Shown: in pieces, positions 1-6,504 of the stretch
Position numbering within the stretch: position 1 is the first letter of the stretch
Layout of the letters: every line of letters starts with the position of its first letter
Origin: Gammaproteobacteria bacterium
Lineage (GTDB): Bacteria > Pseudomonadota > Gammaproteobacteria > Steroidobacterales > BM003
Assembly: GCA_026193125.1 (NCBI GenBank)
Contig: JAPHSC010000275.1
Location: 1 to 6,504 of the forward strand
Direction: 5' to 3'
DNA length: 6,504 nucleotides
Made by a program: the position numbers and the translations under genes
Notes under the pieces: generated by a model
What the model saw: only the letters and a program-made list of their open reading frames with translations
What the model was told of the DNA's origin: nothing
Databases searched by the model: none

Positions 1-958
1 CCCGCAGACCTTCACTCTCGCGCAAGTGATCCACGCAGGCGCAGAGTTGGTCTACCACGGCGCCCATCGCCAGCAGCACATGCTCAGCGTCGTCAATCTT
101 GTAGGTAGCCAGTGGTTGATAGTGGCGTCCTGTCAGTTGCGCAAATTGCTCCATAGCCTCGGTGATCTGACCAGCCACCGCTTGCATGAAGAAGGCATGT
201 TGGGCAGCCACTGCCCGAAAATAGCTTTCCTGTCCCTGGATACCGCCGATGCCTGCCGGGTTATCAATGTCCAGAAGGCGTGGCACGCGTCTGCGCTGCG
301 CGCCAAAGAGTATTTCCTGTGCTTTGCTGGTCGTGGGTATCTCGTCATCAGGCGAGCCCAAGTAAGTCCTGGAGAGCTCTGGTTCGGGCAGGTTCAGGCT
401 CTGTACTGAGCGGGCTGTCGAATGAAAGTCCTGGGCGCAGACAACGGGGATCAATGCCATTTCAGCGACCCGTCTTGCGATCATGCTGAGGTCGGCAACT
501 TCCTGGACATTGCGTGCAAACAGCTGGACTACGCCGCTACGGGATGCAGACAGGTAATCATCGTGACTCCCGTGCAGGGCCCAGGCCTGGCGTTCGTGGC
601 AACGACTGGCCAAATGAATGACCGGACCGAGATGCTTGCCGGCCATTCCTGCGAGACCGTCCGCAAGCCCGGCCATACCGTCCACGAATGCGGTGCTACG
701 CAATCCGGTGGCGCACATGCCCGTCAAGAGCGCCGGTAGATGCTGCAATTCCGCGACGGTTTCCATGCTCGCCTGGTTGGAAGGTAGCAGGCGTGACATC
801 GGACCAGTAAGTTCCTGCATGCCTCCACCTGCCTGCAACAGGATACTGTCGGCTGACATTGAGTCGACAGCGAGGGCTGCAGCCTGTCCATCCATTGCGG
901 TGGCAATACCTGGATAGCGACTGGGTTCTGCCGCCTGCTTTGCTTTACGAAACCACAT
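1..958 (-). CDS. PFOR/NifJ N-terminal-like protein lacking the substrate motif, 3' end outside window
   Basis: The first 319 codons of a gene running off the left edge. The protein aligns by eye with the N-terminal domains of PFOR. MDGQAAA (22-28) matches MDGNAAA. METVAE (65-70) sits where PFOR has MEMQSE with the TPP-activating Glu. LASR ending at Arg119 matches the substrate-contacting AAR. NVQEVADL (150-157) matches NVQEVMDL. Near the left edge, QLTGRHY and DDAEHVLLAMGAVVDQL match LTGREY and DAERVIIAMGSV. The YPITPS loop that contacts pyruvate is replaced by LLQAGGGMQ (40-48), and FRTSHE is replaced by FHSTARS (178-184). It is therefore unlikely to be an ordinary pyruvate oxidoreductase; a structural or electron-transfer role with the 813-residue protein is more plausible. 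The ATG at 958 overlaps the RnfB-like gene by 14 bp and has a good ribosome binding site. Total length and any further domains cannot be seen. Confidence 0.78.
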   Translation of the reverse strand, partial: MWFRKAKQAAEPSRYPGIATAMDGQAAALAVDSMSADSILLQAGGGMQELTGPMSRLLPSNQASMETVAELQHLPALLTGMCATGLRSTAFVDGMAGLADGLAGMAGKHLGPVIHLASRCHERQAWALHGSHDDYLSASRSGVVQLFARNVQEVADLSMIARRVAEMALIPVVCAQDFHSTARSVQSLNLPEPELSRTYLGSPDDEIPTTSKAQEILFGAQRRRVPRLLDIDNPAGIGGIQGQESYFRAVAAQHAFFMQAVAGQITEAMEQFAQLTGRHYQPLATYKIDDAEHVLLAMGAVVDQLCACVDHLRESEGLR

Positions 959-1823
959 GGTCTCTCTCCAACTTCAGGCGCTGGGACGATGCAATTTCCG
1001 TTTCTGCATCGGCGGAGAACTGGTCCCCCTCCAGCCAGACTATTGCCCCGGACGCACAACGCGTGGTCGCCTCGGGGGACTGTAGATGTAGCAATTCCGG
1101 ATTCAGGACCGGAATATTGTCTTTCATTGTCAGTAGACCTTGTGCCGCATCGGCGACGCACTTTCCACAGGCCGTGCAAGCAACCTTGCACAGGGCAAGA
1201 ATTTCGTCGCCTTCCAGTTCTGATTTGCACTGGACTATCAGCTTGTGGCTGGCAGGAACGATTTCAAACAGGTTTTTCGGACAGATATCGACACAATCAC
1301 CACAGGCGGTGCAGGCCTCGAAATTTACGATGGGCAGGCCGGTGGGCCCCATGTGTATCGCCTTGAAAATGCACACGGCCTGGCAATCGGCCAGGCCCAG
1401 GCAACCGTAACGGCAGCCCTTGGTGCCGCCGCCGACGGCCGCGGCCGAGCGGCAGGACTGATGACCCTGGTACTGACCCAATTGAACCGCAACATTGGTT
1501 CCGCCCGCGCAGTGCAGGCGGGCTACGCGCTTTTCGCCGCCACCTACATCAACACCCAGGTACATGGCGATGGCCTGCCGAACATCCGGCGTGGACGGTG
1601 TGCAGTCCCCGGGACTGATCAGACCGGCTACCGCTTTTTCGGCAAAGGCCCGGCAGCCGGGTTCACCACATGCTCCACAGTTGTTACCGGGAAGCATGTC
1701 TGCAACGGCGTCGATCCGTGGGTCTTCAAACACCTTCAGGCGCTTGTTGGCAATGGCTAATACCACTGCCAGGATCCCGGTAAGCGCCGCCATGAAGCCG
1801 ATTGCTTGGAGCGCTTCGTTCAC
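945..1823 (-). CDS. rnfB: RnfB-like membrane-anchored multi-cluster iron-sulfur protein (long form)
   Basis: This belongs to the RnfB family, the iron-sulfur subunit that takes electrons from or passes them to ferredoxin in Rnf complexes. It has 292 residues. An N-terminal hydrophobic helix (about residues 8-25) would tether it to the cytoplasmic membrane. The RnfB cluster motif CGACGEPGC follows, with C49, C52, C57 and C74. A 2[4Fe-4S] ferredoxin domain comes next, with C137, C141, C147, C151 and C171, C174, C177, C181. A further ferredoxin-like region holds C212, C216, C219, C222 and C256 but lacks the other cysteines expected there, so it probably binds one cluster. The layout matches the long clostridial/Bacteroidota-type RnfB more than the roughly 190-residue gammaproteobacterial form. 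No other rnf genes are visible, so it is probably dedicated to this oxidoreductase cluster. The GTG start at 1823 has GGAG six bases upstream, and the stop overlaps the next gene by 14 bp. Confidence 0.87.
   Translation of the reverse strand: MNEALQAIGFMAALTGILAVVLAIANKRLKVFEDPRIDAVADMLPGNNCGACGEPGCRAFAEKAVAGLISPGDCTPSTPDVRQAIAMYLGVDVGGGEKRVARLHCAGGTNVAVQLGQYQGHQSCRSAAAVGGGTKGCRYGCLGLADCQAVCIFKAIHMGPTGLPIVNFEACTACGDCVDICPKNLFEIVPASHKLIVQCKSELEGDEILALCKVACTACGKCVADAAQGLLTMKDNIPVLNPELLHLQSPEATTRCASGAIVWLEGDQFSADAETEIASSQRLKLERDHVVS
964..969 (-). promoter_or_regulatory. Ribosome binding site of the PFOR N-terminal-like gene
   Basis: GGAGAG on the minus strand ends five bases before the ATG at 958 (GGAG core at seven bases). 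It lies inside the end of the RnfB-like gene. It fixes the start at 958 and suggests translational coupling. Confidence 0.65.
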
Positions 1824-1829
1824 GCTGTT

Positions 1830-1833
1830 CTCC
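1830..1833 (-). promoter_or_regulatory. Ribosome binding site fixing the GTG start of the RnfB-like gene
   Basis: GGAG on the minus strand lies six bases before the GTG at 1823, inside the purine-rich 21-bp gap after the preceding stop codon. It supports a GTG start, which places the hydrophobic anchor at the very N-terminus as in RnfB. Confidence 0.6.
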
Positions 1834-1844
1834 GTCTCTTCCTC

Positions 1845-4286
1845 TTAGTTGAATGGTTGTGCACGTGCGATCCATTCATCCAGGTTTTTTTCCGCGGGGT
1901 TCTTGGGTTTTCCGGGATGGATAATTTTCACCGGGCATTTTTCAGCAGCCAGGACCAATTCCTGAAAGGTGCCGCTAGTGGCGTCCTTGATATAAGCCTG
2001 CTTGTTTTCGTCGTAGGCAAAAATGTGCGGTGCCATCTTGGTGCAATCATCACAAGTCGTGCACAAGACTGAATCGATGTAGGGCTCATCCAGGCTGATA
2101 GGCGCGTCGTCTTCGTCCGCTTCCTCGACCGGGGCAGCCACTTCTTCAAGTGCGGCTGGAGCACTGACTTGGCTACGTCGAACCGGGGGCGCGGATGCAA
2201 CAGGCATGCCGGGCACACTGGCGCCGCTGATCAACTGATCGGCAATCCGGGTGACGATTTCACGCGTCAGCTCGCCCAGGTTCTGATCAAGTTGAGATTC
2301 AGTTTGCTGCTGCAATTCAACCGTCTTGGCCTGGAGTTCACTCTCCAACCTGGTTCGCTCGGTGGCCAGCAGTATGCGTGCATGGGAATTGTCGACGCCG
2401 CCGGCCTCCTGCAAGGCACGCCAGCGATTGGCGACGGAAAGGAGTTGCTTGAGTACACGATAATTGATGGCCACCCGGCGTATTTCATGGCCGGCATCGA
2501 CCGCCAGAACGTAAGGGACACGGTTAACTCGCTGGCTGACATCCAGGGCAAGAAATTCGACCAGGGGCAGCAAGGCTTCTTCCTGCAGGTCGTGATCAAG
2601 TACCCAGAATTCCTTGCGCCAGCGCCGGTCCGCGAGCAGGAAATCCGCATGCGTAAAGGTCAGCTCCATTGCGCTTTCCTCGCCGGCAGCGTTGAAGTAG
2701 CTGAAGATATCAGATACCCAGGTCTGTTCTGGTCGAGGGTTATTCATCAACACCATCCTGGTTGCCTGTTCGGCGCCCAGGGACGGGTCAAAGCGATAGC
2801 AGGGCAGGGTGCGTGCTTCAAGAGCCGAGGCAGCATCAAGATAGGGTGGAAGTTCGGATCCGCCCGCGCCAGTACCCGCGTACACGCTGAATAGCGCGGG
2901 CCCGGGATAGGCCGCTCCGGCGCTGAAGGCTTCTTGCAAGGCCTCGGGATTAGAGCCTGTGCCCTGGAACACAAATGCTGATCCCAGTGACATGACCGCG
3001 CCAGCCAGGCGTGCCGGCCATGCCGGCGAACCACTGAACTCGTCCTCATCCATTGCATTCAAGGTCAGGATGACCTTGATCGGCGCATCGCTATCCAATA
3101 ATTCCAGCAAGGCGCCCGCAGCGCTTGCATCCAGACCTTGCTGTGACAATTCCAGGACCACGGGTGGGCACAGGGCGCGTTCACCGGCGCTAAGATGAGT
3201 GTAATCAAACTCCTCGAAGAACCGGTCATGTTTAGCCGGGTCATAGTGATTCTCGAGTTCAAGCTCGGCGATCCTTAATGCCCGGAAAAACTCCACCATG
3301 GCAATCTGGCGGAGGTTCCACTGCACAACTGCCTCACCCACGTCGCCCGCATACAAGGCGGGATCAAATGGCGGTGCAAGCTCACTGTCCATCCCATAAA
3401 CGGGAAGCATGGCCTTGAGCAGCGCCAGCGCCTCAATGATTCGCCGACTTCTGGGTTCCGGGAGTATATCTGCCTGACGAGTCTTGGCCAGCATCGCCGA
3501 CATACGCTCGAAGTCCAGGTCCTCGCCTTTGCCGGTACCCAGCACATTTCGCAGGTGATCGGCAGATCTGGCCTCCGGTCTGTTCTCGGCATCGGATCTC
3601 AATATATCTCCGAGTCCGTGTACAAGCTGTTCCAAATCCGCCTGCCATTGCAGGCACTGCATGGCCCAGTGGCGCGTGGCGACGCTGCGGTACAGTTTTG
3701 GTGCAATGTCGGGAGAAGTGTCGGTAATCTCGGCAGCCTGGGGCAGGCCTGCGAGGACCGTGTCGATGTCGAGGCTCAGGACAGACTTGCGACTCTCTTC
3801 CAGAGTGGCAGAGGCAAGCATTTTGTCGCCCACCTGCCTCGCGAGCTGGGTCAAATTCGCGCTCGAATTCTCAGCCAGCGCACCCTTTAGGGCGGCTTCG
3901 AACTGATAGGCATGACGCCGTAGTCTCTCTTTTGGATCTCCCTCCAGGCCAGACTCTTCGACGATTTCATCAATCCGGGAACTCAGCGATTGCACCGGCT
4001 TTTGGCGGGGATCACTGGCAACCAGCAGGGGAAATTCGTAGCGAATATTTCGCATATCCCGGAAAGGATGTAACAGGGCAGGCCACAAGTCGGCCGGGTC
4101 AGTTGTGCTGGCGTCGCTGCGCTGACCATGGAGATGAAAATTCAGCAGGTTACGTAGAATTTCGGTTGATTTTTCCGACTTGTCGCCAGTTGCCAAAATC
4201 TCCCTTGGCAAGCCGGGAACGGGGGCTGCAGGCAGGGGAGATTCCTTTGCTGCCACCTCTGCTTTTTGTACTGAGTCCTTGGCCAT
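1845..4286 (-). CDS. Degenerate PFOR TPP-domain protein fused to a C-terminal single-cluster ferredoxin
   Basis: An 813-residue protein of unproven function, likely an electron-transfer or scaffold partner of KorAB. Residues 1-340 are mostly helical-looking and unrecognised. Residues about 370-505 resemble the C-terminal TPP domain of PFOR/NifJ: LCPPVV near 372-377, QGLDA, PIKVILTL, AYPGPALFSVYAG at 459-471 and LPCYRFDP at 494-501, the last matching the PFOR segment WPLYRYDP. The GDGxxYDIG and YSNTGGQ motifs that bind Mg-TPP in PFOR are absent; the second position reads NAMDEDEFSG (410-419). Residues 636-686 look like a coiled coil, 689-735 are a Pro/Ala then acidic linker, and a ferredoxin follows with C742, C745, C748 and C784 (CxxCxxC...CP), one [4Fe-4S] cluster. 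The internal CxxCxxCxxxCP ferredoxin domain of PFOR is missing. The ATG at 4286 lies 7 bp after korB. An in-frame TTG at 4343 would overlap korB and has no ribosome binding site. Homology was judged by eye. Confidence 0.75.
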   Translation of the reverse strand: MAKDSVQKAEVAAKESPLPAAPVPGLPREILATGDKSEKSTEILRNLLNFHLHGQRSDASTTDPADLWPALLHPFRDMRNIRYEFPLLVASDPRQKPVQSLSSRIDEIVEESGLEGDPKERLRRHAYQFEAALKGALAENSSANLTQLARQVGDKMLASATLEESRKSVLSLDIDTVLAGLPQAAEITDTSPDIAPKLYRSVATRHWAMQCLQWQADLEQLVHGLGDILRSDAENRPEARSADHLRNVLGTGKGEDLDFERMSAMLAKTRQADILPEPRSRRIIEALALLKAMLPVYGMDSELAPPFDPALYAGDVGEAVVQWNLRQIAMVEFFRALRIAELELENHYDPAKHDRFFEEFDYTHLSAGERALCPPVVLELSQQGLDASAAGALLELLDSDAPIKVILTLNAMDEDEFSGSPAWPARLAGAVMSLGSAFVFQGTGSNPEALQEAFSAGAAYPGPALFSVYAGTGAGGSELPPYLDAASALEARTLPCYRFDPSLGAEQATRMVLMNNPRPEQTWVSDIFSYFNAAGEESAMELTFTHADFLLADRRWRKEFWVLDHDLQEEALLPLVEFLALDVSQRVNRVPYVLAVDAGHEIRRVAINYRVLKQLLSVANRWRALQEAGGVDNSHARILLATERTRLESELQAKTVELQQQTESQLDQNLGELTREIVTRIADQLISGASVPGMPVASAPPVRRSQVSAPAALEEVAAPVEEADEDDAPISLDEPYIDSVLCTTCDDCTKMAPHIFAYDENKQAYIKDATSGTFQELVLAAEKCPVKIIHPGKPKNPAEKNLDEWIARAQPFN

Positions 4287-4293
4287 AACGTCA

Positions 4294-5277
4294 CTAGTCC
4301 CCGATTGGGCCGGCGTTGTTGGGGAAGATGCCGAAGCGATCAAATGATTTGTTCAACACAGCCTCGGCAAGCTCGGGTGCGTGCAGCCTCCTGGGACGCT
4401 TCAGCTCGTCATAAGTCGGTACTGATTCGTCTCGATAGAGGATACCCAGCGGCACTTTGTCCTCCAGGGAAGCAATCTGGCGCGCGGCATGCAAATCGCT
4501 GTTGTCATGCGCGATCCTCGTCTTGTAGACCTTGGCGGTGGCATCGCTCAGCTGTACTCCATTCTCCGAATCCAGCACAGCGAGGTTGTCCGGATTAGCC
4601 AGCAACTGATCCCACAATGTCGGCATGAAGTGTGGGCAGCGCTGCAGGATACGGACAAAGGCGAAGCCCTTGTGGTTGAAAGCTTGTTCAATCACCTTGT
4701 ACAACAGATCGGGTATCCATTCGACAACCTGGGCGACAAACGATACGTTGGTCACGCCCAGGGTCACGGTGAGAGGATTCATCGCCTTCAACAGACTGCC
4801 ATGGGGTGTGGTTGCCGTATTTCTGCCAATAGGCGTCGTGGGCGAGGCCTGGTTCTTGGTCAGACCGTAGATGTTATTGTCATGCAACATGGCGACCATC
4901 TTCATGTTCATACGTATGGCGTGGATCCAGTGAGCGGTGCCTATACTGCAGCAATCTCCGTCACCCATATTAACGAACACATTCAGGTCCGGGCGCCTAA
5001 TCTTGACACCCTGGGCCACCGGCAATGCACGTCCATGCAAACCATGAAAACCATAGGTTCCCATGTAGTGCGGAAACCGGGCGGCACAACCAATACCGGA
5101 CACGAAGACTGTTTTCTCGGGCGCTAATTGCTTGTCCCGGCACAGCTTCTGGGTGGCCGCCAGAATGGCGTTATCACCACACCCAGGGCACCAGCGAGAT
5201 TCCTTACCCGCATAGTCGCCAAGCTCGTGATATTCCTCATCGAGCTTCAATATACTTTCAGATTTCAAACCAAACAT
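4294..5277 (-). CDS. korB: 2-oxoacid:ferredoxin oxidoreductase beta subunit (KorB type)
   Basis: This is the TPP-diphosphate and [4Fe-4S]-binding catalytic subunit that pairs with the preceding alpha subunit. It is 327 residues, normal to slightly long for KorB. Visible motifs are CPGCGD at residues 30-35, SGIGC ending at Cys64, GDGD at 105-108 (Mg/TPP binding) and NNIYGLTKNQ at 134-143, the second TPP motif. Cys214, in ILQRCPHF, is the expected fourth cluster ligand. C30, C33, C64 and C214 thus make a complete [4Fe-4S] set, so the subunit looks active. The TPP loop reads TKNQ rather than the commoner TGGQ or TKGQ. A C-terminal extension with a DELKRPRR stretch (roughly residues 290-327) lies outside the core fold. 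The ATG at 5277 is supported by AAGGGG seven bases upstream. The gene lies 21 bp after the alpha subunit and 7 bp before the next start, consistent with one transcript. Confidence 0.93.
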   Translation of the reverse strand: MFGLKSESILKLDEEYHELGDYAGKESRWCPGCGDNAILAATQKLCRDKQLAPEKTVFVSGIGCAARFPHYMGTYGFHGLHGRALPVAQGVKIRRPDLNVFVNMGDGDCCSIGTAHWIHAIRMNMKMVAMLHDNNIYGLTKNQASPTTPIGRNTATTPHGSLLKAMNPLTVTLGVTNVSFVAQVVEWIPDLLYKVIEQAFNHKGFAFVRILQRCPHFMPTLWDQLLANPDNLAVLDSENGVQLSDATAKVYKTRIAHDNSDLHAARQIASLEDKVPLGILYRDESVPTYDELKRPRRLHAPELAEAVLNKSFDRFGIFPNNAGPIGD

Positions 5278-5284
5278 TGCGTTG

Positions 5285-5290
5285 CCCCTT
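5285..5290 (-). promoter_or_regulatory. Ribosome binding site of korB
   Basis: On the minus strand this reads AAGGGG, seven bases before the ATG at 5277, within the 21-bp gap after the alpha subunit. It supports that ATG as the start. Confidence 0.6.
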
Positions 5291-5298
5291 GACTGCCG

Positions 5299-6504
5299 CT
5301 ATTTCAGGCGCGAACGGATCATTCTTTCGATTGCACCGGGCTTGATAGGCTGCCCGTGCACATTGGACCAGCAATCCACATCGAGCAGGTAACGTGCACG
5401 CAGTAGCCAGGCCAGGCTGGCGTAGCGGCGATTATCCTCGTCGATCAACTCGTCCGCCAAATCATCAGAGAAATTTATTTCCACTGTGAGCACTTTTTTG
5501 AATCTGGCCATGATCTCGCGAATTCCCGAGGCCATGGGTTGCAGATAGGTCAAGTGCATCGACGAGACTTTCAAGCCGTCCTTGCGGGCCCGCGTGACTG
5601 CTTCCTCGATGGCGCCCTTGGTACTGCCCCAGCCGACTACCAGCAAGTCTCCCTCGGGATCCCCGAAAACGTCCGGTGTTTTAAGCGTCTTCTGGAATGC
5701 GGCAAGTTTGAGGCTGCGATAACGGCAACCTTCCTGATTCACGCCGGACTCATAGGCCACGGCGCCTGCGCCGGTGTGGGCCAGGCCGGTGAGCGTATAC
5801 CGACCATTGAGCTGACCAGGAATAGGACGCGTGGACAAGCCCGTGGTCTTGTCCCAGTCATAGGGCTTGGTGCCCTTCGGAAGCGGGCTCTGGTCAATGG
5901 GTGGCGCCTGCCATTCCTTGCGGAATTTTGGCCGCAAGAAAGCCTGTTGACCGGTTGCCAGGTTCGCATCACTAAGAATGACGACCAGGGAGCGGAAGGT
6001 TTCGGCGATCTTGCGTGCTGTGATCACAGAGTAGAAACAATCCTCAATAGTCGCCGGCGCCATCACAATCTTGGGTGCATCACCCGGCATGCCGAAGATG
6101 GTCGAAAGCAGGTCACCCTGCTCGACCTTGGTTGGCAGACCGGTGCTGGGGCCGCCGCGCTGCACGTCAACCACGACCAGCGGGATTTCCGCCATGACCG
6201 ACAGGCCCAGCAGTTCGCTCTTCAAAGCCATGCCCGGGCCCGAGGTAATAGTCAGGGCACACTTGCCGGCGTAGGAAGCACCGATGGCAAAAGCGCAGGC
6301 CGCGATTTCATCCTCAGCCTGGTGTATCACACCGCCTACGTCCTCAAATATCTCGCTTAGATAATGTGAGGCGGAAGTTGCAGGAGTAATCGGGTACATC
6401 GCGCACACTTCCATGCCGGAAGCGACCGTACCCAGTGCAACCGCGGTATTTCCGTTCATAACCAGCTGGGCTTGCGAGACGCCTGGCGCGGGAATCTCGT
6501 AGCG
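5299..6504 (-). CDS. korA: 2-oxoacid:ferredoxin oxidoreductase alpha subunit (KorA type, probably gamma-alpha fusion), 5' end outside window
   Basis: This is the alpha, pyrimidine-binding part of a TPP-dependent 2-oxoacid:ferredoxin oxidoreductase, which with the next gene interconverts a 2-oxoacid plus CoA with acyl-CoA, CO2 and reduced ferredoxin in the cytoplasm. 401 residues are visible. They show MNGNTAVALG at visible residues 16-25, the substrate-loop motif YPITP at 37-41, QAEDEIAA at 62-69 with the Glu expected to activate TPP, TSGPG at 87-91 and DVQRGGPSTGLPT at 113-125, all hallmarks of KorA. The frame stays open upstream of the ATG at 6459 to the window edge (RYEIPAPGV...), where fused proteins have the end of the gamma domain. 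The true start is therefore probably beyond the window and the ATG at 6459 internal. A GMPGDAPK segment stands where many oxoglutarate enzymes have SHGEFPR-like sequence, so substrate choice is not certain; 2-oxoglutarate is most likely. The gene ends in TAG, 21 bp before korB. Confidence 0.9.
   Translation of the reverse strand, partial: RYEIPAPGVSQAQLVMNGNTAVALGTVASGMEVCAMYPITPATSASHYLSEIFEDVGGVIHQAEDEIAACAFAIGASYAGKCALTITSGPGMALKSELLGLSVMAEIPLVVVDVQRGGPSTGLPTKVEQGDLLSTIFGMPGDAPKIVMAPATIEDCFYSVITARKIAETFRSLVVILSDANLATGQQAFLRPKFRKEWQAPPIDQSPLPKGTKPYDWDKTTGLSTRPIPGQLNGRYTLTGLAHTGAGAVAYESGVNQEGCRYRSLKLAAFQKTLKTPDVFGDPEGDLLVVGWGSTKGAIEEAVTRARKDGLKVSSMHLTYLQPMASGIREIMARFKKVLTVEINFSDDLADELIDEDNRRYASLAWLLRARYLLDVDCWSNVHGQPIKPGAIERMIRSRLK

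Noticed and set aside
724..1230. Minus-strand frame of 168 codons spanning the junction of the RnfB-like and PFOR N-like genes
   Set aside because: It is in a different frame from both motif-supported genes and shows no coherent family features.
945..1823. Part of a complete Rnf (rnfABCDGE) operon
   Set aside because: Neither neighbour is an rnf gene; both are PFOR-like, so only an orphan RnfB homologue is supported.
1..4286. The two PFOR-like genes as fragments of one broken nifJ pseudogene
   Set aside because: They are in reversed order with rnfB between them. Each has a sensible start and a long intact frame, and they carry added domains.
4287..4343. Upstream TTG start adding 19 residues to the PFOR-like ferredoxin protein
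   Set aside because: It would overlap korB by 50 bp and has no ribosome binding sequence. The ATG at 4286 sits 7 bp after the korB stop, typical of this cluster.
5539..6360. Long plus-strand open frame of 273 codons, with similar plus-strand frames at 2169-2894 and 4489-5127
   Set aside because: They lie wholly antisense to genes with clear family motifs, show no recognisable protein features and fit the chance openness of the opposite strand.
5299..6459. KorA alpha subunit as a complete gene starting at the ATG at 6459
   Set aside because: The frame continues open to the window edge, and the MNGN motif begins right at that Met, as it does internally in gamma-alpha fusions.

Overview
The window is a single, densely packed minus-strand gene cluster of about 6.5 kb centred on thiamine-diphosphate (TPP)-dependent 2-oxoacid:ferredoxin oxidoreductases. 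Both end genes run off the window. GC content looks moderate, around 55 percent by eye. Tight spacing, GGAG-type ribosome binding sites and one GTG start indicate a bacterium. My guess is a proteobacterium, possibly a gammaproteobacterial chemolithotroph, but that rests on general resemblance only.

In transcription order, right to left, the genes are: (1) the alpha part of a probably gamma-alpha fused 2-oxoacid:ferredoxin oxidoreductase, KorA type, open at the right edge; (2) its TPP-binding beta subunit, KorB type; (3) an 813-residue protein whose middle resembles the C-terminal TPP domain of pyruvate:ferredoxin oxidoreductase (PFOR/NifJ) without the TPP motifs, followed by a coiled coil, a Pro/Ala/acidic linker and a single-cluster ferredoxin; (4) a membrane-anchored RnfB-like iron-sulfur protein of the long form; (5) a protein resembling the N-terminal part of PFOR without the YPITP substrate motif, open at the left edge. 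Gaps are 21, 7 and 21 bp, followed by a 14-bp overlap, so one transcript is likely. There is no non-coding stretch over 25 bp and no sign of an internal promoter, terminator, RNA gene, mobile element, repeat or CRISPR.

My reading is that KorAB is the catalytic enzyme. It would oxidatively decarboxylate a 2-oxoacid, probably 2-oxoglutarate, to the acyl-CoA, or run in reverse to fix CO2. The other three proteins look like an electron-transfer and scaffold module: two apparently inactive PFOR-like halves, one carrying a ferredoxin, plus a membrane-tethered multi-cluster RnfB homologue. This could be a membrane-linked oxoacid oxidoreductase complex feeding electrons to, or drawing them from, a membrane carrier. 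That assembly is inferred from motifs and gene order and has not been demonstrated.
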